Counted from the first letter of the stretch, positions 38,179-49,950 are shown. The stretch is DNA of 64,000 nucleotides from Rallus limicola (GCA_022605955.1 JAKCOZ010000022.1:558001-622000), one strand, 5' to 3'. The notes: generated from the sequence alone by a model not told the origin. Numbers and translations are program-made.

Positions 38179-38256
38179 CAGCCTGACAGTCCCTGAAAGG
38201 TGCCTATAAAAAAACTGGGGAAGAACTGTTCATGAGGACATGGAGCAGTAGAACAA

Positions 38257-38273
38257 GGGGGGGGGGGGGGGGG
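38257..38273 (+). repeat. Poly-G homopolymer (G17)
   Basis: Seventeen consecutive G residues inside the CR1 3' region, where intact copies have only a short G run. Confidence 0.9.
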
Positions 38274-38520
38274 TGGTTTTATACTAGAAAAGGGGAGTAT
38301 TAAGTTGGATGTCAGGAAAAAGTTCTGTAATGTGAGGGCAGTGAATCACTGGCCCAGGTTGCCCAGAGAGGTGGTGGAGGCCCCATCCCTGAAGACATTC
38401 AAGGTCAGGCTTGATGGGGCTCTGAGCAACCTGATCTAGTGAAGATCTCCCTGCTCACTGCAGGGGGGTTGGACCAGATGGGCTTTAAGGGTCCCTTCTG
38501 ACCTAACACATTGTATGATT

Positions 38521-41500
38521 TAGTACATCTATCTGCCCTGTACCTGCAGGGGTCCAGTGTCCACCAGTAAATGACAGGACTTAACCAAGGAAGCCTGTTA
38601 TGGTGGTATCTTCTGTGATTTTTAACAGCTCCACCAATAGCTGATGGCAATGAAAAACAAAGAAACTTTGATGTTATCTTTAAAGAGTAGAAATTCAAGA
38701 GACCAAAAAAGAGACCTACAGCTGTGGCATGGGTGCGTGGACAACAGGGCCATCTTGGGAATTCTCTCTGGCTTTAAGACACAAACAGGGATGAAACATT
38801 TCTGCTAATTCATGGTTGTTGGATATTTCAGTTCATCAGGGTTTAACGTCAGGAGCTCATAATGCTCAGATGGATGCATAGTCTGCTTTCTGTCTGTCTC
38901 TGAGTTTACAGTTGGCTTGATTTGATAAGAACAAATAGCAGTAAATGCAAGGAAGGAAGAGAAATGTCCCAGAGTTGACTCAGACTGCAATATCTAAATC
39001 AAATAATTATATATAGGTCAATGCAATTTCTCTCAACTTGTGTATCAGACTGTGCCATAAATAAAGTACTTTGTCCTTAATGAAAATTTGCTTCAAAATC
39101 CCAGGCTAGCAAGCCATATACAAGGAGACAAGACAGGATTATCAACAAGGTGGAAAAGGTTTTTAGATCCATTCATTACACCTTTTGCAGAAGTCTTTCT
39201 GATCTTCAACATAAGCTATGGAACCTCAGTTGCCCAGAGCATTAAGAAAAGATGCAGGAAAGAAAAGGGAGAGGTGTATTTGCAGCTGCCCATTATGCTA
39301 AGCCAGCATCAAAGTCACCCTGTACCTGCTCAAGCTTTTGCTCTTCCACACACTGGCTGCAGAGACATGGTACTGTAAAACTGGCCATTTAAGTGTTAGA
39401 ACACTTGAGCCCTGCTATTAGGTCACTAGAAGGAATACAGATATATCATGAACCTCACCGATTAGAGGTGAGCTGGCAAAAATGAAGACTCCGTGGTGGT
39501 GGCTGAGTTTACCCCACTCTGTCCTACCATTTCTCCTACCCAGCCATGCTGGTCCCATATAACTGGGTGACATTTTCTGAACCATTTCTGCTTTGGTGAG
39601 TACAGAGAGCTGCCCTCTCTTACATGAAGAGGTTTATTAGCCTCTGCTTTCCTCTCCCTCCTAGAAGTCTCCGTTATCCCCCCTCCAGAGTAGAGCCAAG
39701 CCTACATCCATAATCCACGGCTACTAGTTTGAGAGAGAAGCTTTGACTGTCAATATGAACTCTCCTGGGAGGAGTGTCAGACACATAGTAAGAGAGTGCA
39801 TGATTGTGCAAGATTCACCACATTCCACTGATGATCCTCTGACATACTGATAGCTGCCATAGTGACTCCAGCTGTTTCCTGCTGTGGCTTCCTGACTCCC
39901 CCAACACTATAGCTCATTCCAGAGTTGGAAATGCTGGTGAAAGGTGTAAACTTGCTTCTCTTCTACCTGTACACAGCTCACCCAGGGCTAACCTCAGGTG
40001 GGCCACCTAAACCAAGTGCTTTGGCCTGAAAAAGCAGGCTGGAGTGGAATATTTTTCACAAAGTTTTCTGTGCTTTCCTAACACAACCAGACTGGAATAA
40101 ACAAGATTTGTTACTTTCCAAGAGGTTTTCCACTCCTGCAACTTTCATTCAAGTAAGAAGCAGCTGAAGATACAAAGTATCTTTTAAAAACCACAACAAG
40201 ACAATAAAATTCCACCTGCTTACAGTAGTACAGTCTTTTTCTTAGAACTTTTCATAGATCCTTTCCCAAAACTCAGAAGAGTCTCCATAGCTGCACAACC
40301 AGAACAGTAGATAGTTCAGAGGCAACTGTGGTACAAGTGGGTTGTGATTCACAAGATGAAGATCAAACCTTCATGCTACCATTTCCATAGCAACCTTCAG
40401 CTGTCTTACTTGAAGAGTGAAGTCTTTACACACATTCTCCTTATATTCCATATACACCATATTCACCACTGCCATAGTGCAACACATTAACACCTAAGCC
40501 CAAACTATCTGGGTTTCTTTATGGCAACATGGAGGCCAAAATATTATTCAAATAGGAACTCTAGGTACATAGGAAATTTAAGAGAATTGTGAAAAATGAC
40601 ACCACCACCTTGAATTCCTGTTGAAAGGAACACCAGCCTTTTTATTATTACATCTCTCTCCCAAAATCTTTTCTAGTACTTCAACCATATGTGGCCATTG
40701 ACAAAATGGGATGCATTTTAATACACTGAGTGATTTTGATCAACCAAGGTGATTCTCAGATGCAGAGAAAGAAGTGTTTGCATGTCATCAGAAGAAAACC
40801 TACAGCTAGAGTAGGTTACAAGCCTCTAAGTACGATACTCATTATATCATCATTCTAACAGCTACATTAAAGTTAAGGACATCTCTGCTGCACGTGGAAA
40901 CTTTAGTATGCAAGACCTCAAATCCTAGTTTTGAAAAAGCCCTTTAGGAGTCCTGAACAAGGCAGAGCAGGTCAAGAAAGAAGGCAGAGCAATGGTAGCA
41001 GAGAAAGAAGAGCACTTTGCTTATTCTGTATCTCAAGCATTTGACAACTGAGGCAGCAGTGTAAAACCAGCAGTGTTGAGCCTTCCTCAATCCATTTCAA
41101 GAATCATAGGCATAAGAAGAGACACACAGCTCTTCCTTTGCTCACCAGAAGCACCAAGAATCAGTGAAACCGACTTTGTCATTTTCAGGTGTTGCCAACA
41201 AACTGATGAAGAAGAAATCATTAAGCTGCAGGTCTGACTAAACAAGCCCAGAGATTTATAGGATCTATGAAGTTCCAACGTAACTGGTTTATTTTCAGGT
41301 TTTATATTCCAGGAAGCAAGTGTGCATTCTAGCCTCTACCAGAGGCTGAACACCACTAGTGCCTCCACGGTAATCTGCACGAGACTATTTAAGCAGTCAA
41401 TGCTCTATACAAAACAGTTTCAAACGACAAGTATTTCTATATAGGATGGAGACATGGGCACTGTGCCAAGAGATCTGCTAATGAGAGAAAGCTCTACTTG

Positions 41501-42448
41501 ATCACATCTACTTCCCCCAAAATATAATGTGCTTAGATTCCATTGTAATAAAGATCACACTTTATCAAGATCTGTGGTCTAAGTCTTCTCAATAAATTTT
41601 TTCTGGTAAAAAAAGCTGTATTTTAGAGGTGTAATTTAATTATTTTTCTCTATGAACATCCTGAAATGTTATGATACTATTTGTATTACAGGCATGCCTC
41701 AAAGCATTTCATAGATGTGCCTCAAACAGCCTACACATTAAGATATGGTACGCTGACACAAACACAAATAGCAGAAGCCAGATATAATCAATTTGGACCA
41801 ACTTGGAAAAAAATAAAATAAAAACCCCATGCCTTGTTATTTTCCCTTTTTTTTAAGATAGAAACCAACACTGCTGTGAATGAGCAAGGCAATTCATACT
41901 AAGCCATAGGAATCAGGTCAAAACTATTGAAACAGGGTTTCTATGGAAAGTGGAAATAATAATTATTCTTGCTTTTATTTGTGACCACTTTTAACAGGAT
42001 GGGCTGTAGTCAAACATTTCCAGAGAAAGAACCACATTGCAATAGAAAAAGGAGCCAATGGACATCTTTTCTACCTTTCGTCACAGAGGCCACCCTTTAT
42101 TCTGTGCCCAAACTCTCACATGCATGAGGATCATGCATGATCTAACACCTCCAGAAATAGCTTAAAAAAACCCTAGACAACCGAAAAAAACCCAAAACCC
42201 AAACACCACAACTCACCAAGGTTACTGTGCAAACACTACAATAAACAAGGGCTAATTTGGCTCATCACAGCTCCCCAGCTCTCTGATGACCATGTCATGT
42301 TCTGGATCTTGACAAACCTTTGCTTTTCGGCTGTTGTTCTTTCCCTGCCATGACTGAGAACCGGCACTGCCATACCATTTGCTGCAGCCCAACAATGTCA
42401 GCCACAGGAATAAAAACAACCCTGGAAAAATTATAGGTGGTTTTAGTC
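38521..42448. other. Unique AT-rich DNA, no gene seen
   Basis: About 3.9 kb with no recognised repeat. A 97-codon minus frame at 38405-38698 begins beyond the CR1 and runs into it, and a 96-codon plus frame at 39088-39378 has no domain. Neither is called. Confidence 0.5.
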
Positions 42449-42747
42449 GGATGGGGGGTTGGTTTCTTCACCCAAATAACTAGCAATAGGGCGAGAGGAT
42501 GTGGTCTCAAGTAGGGTCAGGGAACATTTAGATTGGATATTAGGAAAAAATCTCTTTGCCAAAAGAGCAGTCAGGCACTGGACCTGGCTGCCCAGAGAGG
42601 TGGGGCATCACCATCCCTGGAGGTGTTCAAAATACATGAGTAGACATGGCACTCCAGGACATGGTTTAGTTGAGATGGTGGTGTTGACCCAGCAGTTGGA
42701 CGTGATGATCTTAAAGGTCTTTCTGATCCTTTCTGTTTCTCTGATTT
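42449..42747 (+). mobile_element. CR1 LINE 3' end fragment
   Basis: The plus strand shows GGATGGGGGGTTGGTTTCTTC, then ACTAGCAATAGGGCGAGAGG, TTTAGATTGGATATTAGGAA, GGCTGCCCAGAGAGGTGGGGC, CCATCCCTGGAGGTGTTCAA and GATGATCTTAAAGGTCTTTC, which is the standard CR1 3' UTR order. It is 5'-truncated. The terminal ATTCTATGATTC repeats have decayed to TTTCTGTTTCTCTGATTTC, which now reads as a polypyrimidine tract followed by AG. Confidence 0.95.
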
Positions 42748-45225
42748 CAGGTGTTCCACACACACTATTCAGAGTAGAGATGCTCTATGAACAAGTACAG
42801 CTAAATTATTATGCATCCTCATCAAGTATCATGCTTTCTCCAGTGATTCCAGGTAATCATATTAATGGTTTCAAACATTACATAATGACATCATTCAAAC
42901 ATACTGCTCCCAAAGGTTTGGTATTGGATCAGGGAATCACCATTCATCATACAGTTATGGCAAATCTAATAATACAGCATGATTTGTTGTGCAACACAAC
43001 TGATGTTAGCTTCTCCCCCAATAGCAAATGTCTTCTCTTAGCTCCAGCATCTCAGCTTGCCTGAAGCTAAGATGAACAGTAACCCTTTGCTTGAGATCTG
43101 AATTAAGAAAAGGACTTTACCTAAGGTCAAGAACAGGCTACATCAGTATTCAGCATCTGTATTTTTCGAAACTGTTTAAGGGCCTCAGGAGCAGTCAGCT
43201 TTTTAAAAGTTAATAGACTTTATGTATCAATATCATGCATTCTAAACCAAATTATTCCCTGCTTTTTAAAAACAAACCCAAAAAATTAAGCCTGACATAC
43301 ACAAATGCTTTAACAGCCACAGCCAGGAACACATGTGCATCACTTATTCGGCTGTATGAGCACTGGGAAGCCACATCTTGCAGGCATCTAATCAGAAAAT
43401 GAATTGAAATAACAATCACAGAAGCATGTGGACTGCCAACGACAATGACATGTCAGACATCCAGAAAGATACAGCTCTTGTGTCGGTACCTGCCCTAGAG
43501 AGGCTAACCTAACTTCTGCAGGTTCTGAGGAATTCAAGATTGCTGCAAGTGAAAACTAAGTGCCAAGTATTCTGTACTCTTAGCAGCAGTCAAATCTTCC
43601 ACCCAAAGGTGGAGAGTAACAAATATCTCAGGAAGAATTTTCTGTGGTCGAACTACAACACCAGTCAGATAGGGAACATCCAAAAATGTATTCCTGTGGA
43701 AACATTAAGCAGATAAATACCTGTCACAAGAACTCTCTGTCCTGGGGGGAATGTTACTGTCCCCCTTCTGTCTCCGTCCATGGATACAGTGTAGGTGTTC
43801 GGGTATTTTATTTTTTTTTCAAAATTTGATTGAAGAAAAAGCTGAAGATGGAATATACACCTACAAGTGTTAGCTTTCCCTTCCCACTGGCACTTTTCAA
43901 GTTACAGCATTATTTGGTCTTTGTTCTATTTCCATCCATGTTGAAGAAACAAGGTTGGCTGCGGAGTTTCTTCCTGATGTTAATATTTCCTTCACAGACT
44001 TTCTTCTTCTTGGCCCTTAATCTCAGACATCTCCTTCTAAACTATTTTACAATGCTTCTTATGACTAGTGATTACTTTTCATGAGTGCTATATTTTTTCC
44101 CCCATGCATCACTTGTGCCTATGAACTGAACTGTGCATGTTAAGTGAAAGATCTGCAAGGACATGCAGAGAACCTGCACAGCCATCTGACCACATGCTTC
44201 ATTAATCACCTCAGAAGCCACCTCCTCACTCTGTTTTTATCCCAACTGTTGTCTCCTTGAGGACAGGGCTTTTTCCTTCTTGGTTTCATGGCAGGCTCAG
44301 GGCTGTTCAGAACTGCCACCTCGCAAAGAGGGGGGGGGGGGGGGGGGGGGGGGGAGAAAAAAGGCCCACTGAAATTTAGATTCTGACACTTTTTGAAAGC
44401 TGCAAGGAAATGATGATACTTTACCTCAAACTGTCAGATGCATCTTCCCAAATCCCTCATTGCTATGTAATGTATTACCATAGCAACTCATCTCTCCACT
44501 GATGTAGTGCTCCCTGTGGGCAGGCTGTACTTTGTCAATGCTGCCGCTTCTCTGATGATGCAAGGAACACTGAGCGGTTAAATAGCAAATCATTAAAGCA
44601 ACGTTTCCCCAGTGACCACCCTGAATCACACAAGGAACGGATACCAAAATTATGGCAGGGGAAGGGGAGAACGGAGTGGGAGGAGTTTGCAGCACTTGGT
44701 GTAGGAGAAAAAAATAAATGTGATGGAAAATAATAAGCGAAGCAGGCAAACATCTGAAGCTTGATTTCCTGAAGGAAAGGAGAGCACAGCATCACTGTGT
44801 CAGAGCCTAGTTTTATAAATCCTGCCACCAGTCCTCTGTCCCTAGTTTTGCTCTAGGTAACACAACTCTTGATTAATATTTATCTGCTCAATGACAGCTG
44901 TCACCTAAATGGCCAACCACTGTATCTATGACTTGAGGCATCTGGCTACATATTTTGCTAGGCAAGAAAAGATCAATATTAAAAAAAAAAAGCCTCATTT
45001 TTCCTCTTTTGCTGCTTACATTTCTTAATCTTCCACCTTCTTCCCTATACACATAAAACTTTGCACCAGCTGATTTCAGCATCCTGCCCCAAACAAATCA
45101 ATTCTCCCACACAAGAGAAACCTTGTTGCTCACACAGCACAGATACCTACCCTTCACATGCATCTTGCCTCAATATGCCCTACCCAGCATCCAGAGAACC
45201 GAGACTCTGAAACCTCACAACACTT
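42748..45225. other. Unique DNA with a G25 homopolymer
   Basis: Holds the poly-G tract at 44330-44354. The plus frame 42501-43064 extends 105 codons out of the CR1 into this unique DNA with no recognisable domain. A 107-codon minus frame at 44426-44749 also lacks homology that I can see. Confidence 0.5.
44330..44354 (+). repeat. Poly-G homopolymer (G25)
   Basis: Twenty-five consecutive G residues followed by AGAAAAAAGG. Runs this long are rare, strongly quadruplex-prone and error-prone in both sequencing and replication. Confidence 0.9.
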
Positions 45226-45287
45226 TGGGGGGTTGGACCCAATGATCTCTAGAGGTCCCTTCCAACCCCTACAATTCTAGGATTCTC
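45226..45287 (+). mobile_element. CR1 LINE 3' terminal scrap
   Basis: TGGGGGGTTGGACCCAATGATC followed by TCTAGAGGTCCCTTCCAACC and ACAATTCTAGGATTCT is the canonical last 60 bases of CR1, including its ATTCTAGGATTCT tail. It is severely 5'-truncated, a normal outcome for CR1. Confidence 0.93.
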
Positions 45288-46249
45288 CCACAATACACAA
45301 GGAATCAATGGCAAAGGTGGGGGAAAAACCTAAAACCTCCAGTTTTCCTGCTTCCCACTGTTTCCCTTATAATAACTGTAGTCATACAGCCTGGAAAATT
45401 AAAAATGCCTTTATTTTGAAAGCTATTGTCTGTATGAGAGGAACATGTTTGACTTTTTGTCTTGTGTTTCTATATAAATGCAGAATCCAAGGCTCATTCC
45501 ATAAAGGTTTAATTTTTAATAACTGGAAAATGTCACCCTGTGCTTAGGAGTGTGTGCAGCGCGTCTCATTTATACAGCTTTGAAAATACACCCCCTTCAT
45601 CTGGAGTGGGTAAATCCTGCATGCAGCACAACAGCAGAGTCTGGATAAGCTGTTTCATCCTCCTACGCTGCAGGTACCTCCTCCCACAGCTCCTGTGTGC
45701 CTTCACCATGGAAGCAGGCACATGAAGAGGTCATCTCCACTTTGACCTGGTGACAGTGTTAAGCATACATAACCAAACTGCTGCAGCACTTGATCTAATG
45801 AACCTTGGCCATGGTGGTGGTGGCAGCATGTGATGCTGCATCGCTGCTACATGGAAAGTCAGCCTGTGCTCTCAGTTGTTCCTGAGCTACTAGGGAAAGC
45901 AGGTATGATCAAAAACACTGCAAGGAACATCACTTCCTACTACCTGAAGTTTACATGTGGAAGCTGTGACTGAGATCTGACAGGACGCCTGTTTGTTAAT
46001 ATTATGAGGGCTTTGTCTTTCATTATGAAGTGTTCAGAATTTTCTTTGTCACAGTAAGAGGTTACTGTAGATTTAACACTGTGAAAGTTACATTAACAAT
46101 GATGATTCTGCTCTCCAAGTTCAGATTTGCCTCACTGCCTTTTGCCTGCTTGCATTCTTACAGAGCAGCAGCTTGCTGTGCAGGAAACCACCCACTTCAT
46201 CCATTTACCTAAAGCTGAGTAGAGAACACTACAAGGAAGAGATCCAGCA
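45288..46249. other. Unique DNA between CR1 copies
   Basis: No repeat or gene recognised. Frames of 60-79 codons occur only by chance. Confidence 0.5.
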
Positions 46250-46260
46250 CCCAAACCAGA

Positions 46261-46457
46261 GGAACTGGAGAAAAGCAAATGTCACTCCTATCTTTAAAGA
46301 AGACAAGCAGCAGGACCCAGGGAATGACAGGCTGGCCAGCCCCACCACAGCACCTGGGAAGATGATAGAGCAAGTTTCCCAGGATGTGATGAACATGAAG
46401 CACACCAGGAATAGTCCGCATGGATTCATGCTTGACCCAACTGAGAACCTTCTATGA
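46261..46457 (+). pseudogene. CR1 ORF2 RT N-terminal remnant
   Basis: Within an open plus frame starting at 46173, the part from 46261 on encodes NVTPIFKEDK, PGKMIEQ and SPHGFM. These correspond to the first conserved blocks of the CR1 reverse transcriptase (fingers/palm entry). The frame stops at 46455, before the catalytic aspartates. This is the only copy in the window that keeps this N-terminal part of the RT. Confidence 0.88.
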
Positions 46458-46633
46458 TGGATAACTAGCTGGATAGACAAGAGAGCAGTAGATACTGCCT
46501 ATCTTGATCTAAGGAGCCGTTTTGACACTTTGACTCCATCAAATTCTCAGAGAAACTGCTGAAAGATAGGCTGGACAAGCAGATGATGAAGTGGATTTAA
46601 AAACTGTCTGAATATAAGAGTCCTGTTGGTCAT

Positions 46634-46671
46634 GGTCAGTCTAGTTGGACACGGTCAGTCTAGCTGGACAC
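46634..46671 (+). repeat. 19-bp tandem duplication in CR1
   Basis: GGTCAGTCTAGTTGGACAC at 46634-46652 is followed directly by GGTCAGTCTAGCTGGACAC at 46653-46671, one mismatch. The single unit matches the CR1 GAGTCTAGTTGGAGGCC block, so this is a local duplication after insertion. Confidence 0.9.
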
Positions 46672-46889
46672 ATAGCTTAGTGACATACCCCAAGAGTCAG
46701 TACTGGGGCCAACCCTGTTTAGCAACTTCATTAATGACCTGAACATGGGGCCAGGCTGTACCCTCAAGCATGTTTGCCAAGAACACAAGTCTGGGAGGAG
46801 CAGCTGATACACCAGTGGGTCAGGCTGCCATCTAGAGACTCCAGGCTGTTAGGTAGAAGTGGGCCAACAGGAACCTCAACGTCCAGTAC

Positions 46890-46890
<1 letters not shown>

Positions 46891-46918
<28 letters not shown>
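46891..46918 (+). repeat. Poly-T homopolymer (T28)
   Basis: Twenty-eight consecutive T residues exactly at the internal deletion junction of the surrounding CR1. Confidence 0.92.
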
Positions 46919-46921
<3 letters not shown>

Positions 46922-47079
46922 GTGAGGGTGACCAAGCACTGGACCTTGTTGTCCAAGAAGGTTGTAGAAAGTCCATACTTGGATATACTCAAAAGCCATC
47001 TGGGCAGGGTCTGAGCAGTGAGGTGGCACAAGATGACCCCAAGAAGTCTCTTCCAACCTCAACAATTCTGCAGTTCTGC

Positions 47080-49898
47080 AATGAACCAGACCACACAGAC
47101 ATTTCAGAATTGCATTTACTGCCTCAAAAAAGCTCCCATCCAGGACCACATCCTGAAGCACCACGCTAATTGGATGGCTGCTGTGCTAGCATAAGGAGCA
47201 AAGCACACAGAATCAGCCTGCATGGGTCCTTCCTGAAAACTAATCTGAGTCAATTTTATGAGTGCCCTTTGTTAAAAATCCTGCCAGCTTTAGGTTCTTT
47301 TCCTTCTGCTCCCTCACCCTGCACCAAGCACAGAATGTCATGATATTAAGTCACTTTTCTAGATGATATCTGCTAGGCAATTAATATTCAACTTCTTCAA
47401 ATGCCAAGCCTCCTGTGAATGACATTTTGCTCCTTCTACCAATTTCCACGTTGTGGGAAGACAGCTCATGTGTACAGTAGAGGAGTCAAGGGACTTTTAA
47501 ATTCATTTGCTTTGATATCTGGAAAGACAAAGCAGTCTTAAAATATTATGAGCTTCAATTAAAATACAGCTGAGGGCAGCAGGCTAAAGCATGGCTGGGG
47601 CAGCAGCAGAACCACATGCAGACAGGAACAGGGAGGGAGTGCTGGAAGTCAGAGCAGCTCCTGCAACTCATGAGCACAGCCAAAAGGTGTTCCCTTCAGA
47701 GCAGCTCATGCAGCTCAGCTCATCATTGCTACCTGTGGCAAGTCAGACATTCCCTCTGTGTTGACAGGCTGTATTTGTGTTAAAGGACTTAACAACCCCT
47801 GACAGAGAGCAGTCCCTCCCAGAAGGTCAGTTTGCAAACAGCACACATTGAACACATCCAATACACCCAGGGCATAGCTTGGTCTTCCAACTCAGAAGCT
47901 CTTTCAATTAAAGGCTCTTTTCAAGTACGTAGCAAGCTATTATGTGACCTTCACCTCCTCAGCCATGTTTCTTCCACTACTTTACACAGCCATAAAAAGG
48001 AGTGTGGGTTCTGACCTGTTCCACAGCTGATGTGTTCCTATGTTGTTCTTTGAGCTGTGGGCAGTGAGGTTTCTTGGTCACACAGGCCTGCACAGGAATA
48101 TTTTATTATAGCCATTACCACTGAGCAATCCTCATGCTGAAGAAAAATAAATTCCATGCATGTTTGCAGGGAAGTCCAGCTGCAGGGTGTGTGTACCCTG
48201 ACATATTTAAAAGACTGAAATATTCAGGAAGAAAGAAGGCGGCCTAGAACCTCAGAGCATTACTCCATCATCCAAAGAGTGACACAACTCTGTCATCCCA
48301 AATACAAAGACATCTATGTGTGGCACTGTGCAGCAAAAGTGTCCAAATGAAAAGCAGCAGACATTTGCTTTAGTTGCACTTTGACCTAGTGATACAGAAA
48401 AATTTGTCATCCTGCCAGAAATTATCTTGATTGTAATGCACTGGGGACAGAACCTATTCCCTCCATTTGCAGTGCTCAGCATTGCAATTCCAGTCTGCAC
48501 TCAGTGGGAAACACACTGCCACGTCAGGATGGGTAAGCTGCAGGGAAGTACCATTCTGCAAGGGAGCTCTGAACAAGTCCAAATCCCTCTGCTGACTCCT
48601 AGTCCTAACCACAAGACCTCTCTTCCTTGCAATCACATACTGTATTGTTACTTTCATGCTCATCTTCTACTGATTTCTGTTCTAAGGCTCATGGTAATGT
48701 TTCTCCCTACAGAAGATGGGCACAGAGCAGACAGGAAGCATCCTGCCCAGAAAAGACCCTTTGGGGCAAGCTGTAGCTTGCTCCCCAAGAGGCACATCAC
48801 TGCTTTCAGTGAGGAAAAGGGGAAATGGGAACATGGCACTAGTTCTGGTCAGAGCAAAATTCTGCCTGAAAAGAAAAAAAAAAAATCAGAAAAATACATT
48901 TGGAGAAAAAAAAGAAACAACAGGCAAGAGAACTGCAGTGACAGTGAACAGCCACAACTATTGCAGCTACATTACCTTGCAGGAAAAAGGAAACAATGAA
49001 ATGCTTTACCTTCCTTAAGTGTCTTATTTCCAGATTTCTCAAGATTTGCCTTCCCCTTTTCAACTACAGAGGGACAGGACAAAGGCACAACATAACATAC
49101 CTCACACAGCCCTGCTTTGCTCAACAGTGCCCTGGGTTTTTACAGGGAAGTGATGTCAGGTGGTGAGGAAAACAGCTCAGGCTAACTCAGCACACCTGGG
49201 CTGACTCAGCTCACCTACTCATACTACTGGAAACTATCAATCTGTTATCAGGTTGTTGCTTAAAGGACAATTTTACTAACCTATTGCAGAAGGCTGGATA
49301 TAATGTACGGTTTTCAATCGAAATAAACAAAAGGGGGGAAGACTTTCTTTTTTCCTCCCTATACATAAGGGGAAAGAAGGTATAACATCATCTTTGAGCC
49401 ATCTTGGACCTCATACTCTGGACATTTATAAGAGCATAAGGTAAAAAGGAAAAAAAAAAAAAAAACCAAACAAAAAACCTGCTAAGTTGCAGTGCCTTTC
49501 CCTTTTGGGATGGCTCAGGGGCTGTTCATACCTCCAGCAGCTGCTAAGGCACACAACTACAAGTGGTACCAAGGATTTGTGCTTCCTTGCTGTCTCTACC
49601 AAGGGCAGAGTCATTTAGGCAGCCTCTGGCTAGGTACTGCCTGCACTAAAGGATGTCCTCCCCAGCCTATTAAATGGCCTTTATAGCAGAAGTACAGGCT
49701 ACAATGGAAGGGAAAAATCCCTCCCAATGGTATACTGCCCTGTAAAATCACTCTGATTATGACAGCCATAGCTCTTGGTGTTATTGACTGTTCCTTTGAA
49801 GCATGAACCAAGCTCTGTGGACAGTGTACGCCAGGACAAGGCTTTGAGCACACCGCTGGATCCAGGTCAGGAACTAACCAGCTGAATTCTGTCATCAG
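47080..49898. other. Unique DNA, longest non-repeat open frame
   Basis: The 190-codon plus frame at 48427-48999 begins at an internal Met, has no signal peptide or domain and owes its Lys-rich end to A-runs at 48868-48910. I do not call it a gene. An A16 run lies at 49450-49465. Near 49180-49217 two loosely repeated CTAACTCAGC/CTGACTCAGC-CACCT units occur. Confidence 0.5.
49450..49465. repeat. Poly-A homopolymer (A16)
   Basis: Sixteen consecutive A residues. The sequence upstream matches no retrogene that I recognise. Confidence 0.9.
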
Positions 49899-49950
49899 TG
49901 CTAAGCAGGAGGCCAGTGAGATGATGACATCTAAGGGTCCTTTTCTGGCT
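49899..49950 (+). mobile_element. Possible CR1 3'-end scrap
   Basis: AGGAGGCCAGTGAGATGATG then ACATCTAAGGGTCCTTTTCTGGC follows the CR1 terminal pattern GGGTTGGA.TAGATGAC.TCTAAGGGTCCCTTCCAACC. It is only about 45 bases long with no further CR1 upstream, so the call is weak. Confidence 0.4.

Larger units (their letters stand above)
37730..38520 (+). mobile_element. CR1 LINE with complete 3' end, internal deletion and G17 tract
   Basis: Starts in the RT core (TCAGGGGTCTGTGCTAGGACC, then CAGTGCTGTTTAACATCTTTG) and continues through CACCCTCAGCAAATTTGCTG, a RAWAGG-type DLDRLEKW block, then a jump at about 37945 from AAGTGCAAGGTCCTGATC to GAGAGAGGATTCTGCCCC. This jump removes roughly 150 bases of ORF2. 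It ends with GGGGGGTTGGACCAGATGGG, then TTAAGGGTCCCTTCTGACC and a short TGTATGATT tail. A G17 homopolymer at 38257-38273 interrupts the 3' UTR. Confidence 0.95.
46250..47079 (+). mobile_element. CR1 LINE, RT region joined to 3' end through a T28 tract
   Basis: Starts in the RT N-terminal region (GGAACTGGAGAAAAGCAAATG) and proceeds through the HGF block (GCATGGATTCATGCTTGACC), a TTTTGACACTTTGAC block, GTCAGTACTGGGGCCAACCC and CTGGGAGGAGCAGCTGATACA. It reaches GGGCCAACAGGAACCTCAAC near 46880. Directly after a T28 run it resumes at ACTGTGAGGGTGACCAAGCAC, which in intact CR1 lies roughly 450-500 bases further 3'. It ends near 47079 with CTTCCAACCTCAACAATTCTG. It also has a 19-bp tandem duplication at 46634-46671. 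Confidence 0.93.

Noticed and set aside
46774..47169. 131-codon plus frame containing a Phe run
   Set aside because: Reads through the T28 tract and CR1 3' UTR in a non-ORF2 frame.
49180..49220. Apparent tandem CTGACTCAGC units
   Set aside because: Only two loose copies; too short and imperfect to be called a satellite or enhancer array.
49250..49465. A16 run as a possible retrogene tail
   Set aside because: Upstream sequence resembles no known coding or structural RNA, and no target-site duplication is visible.
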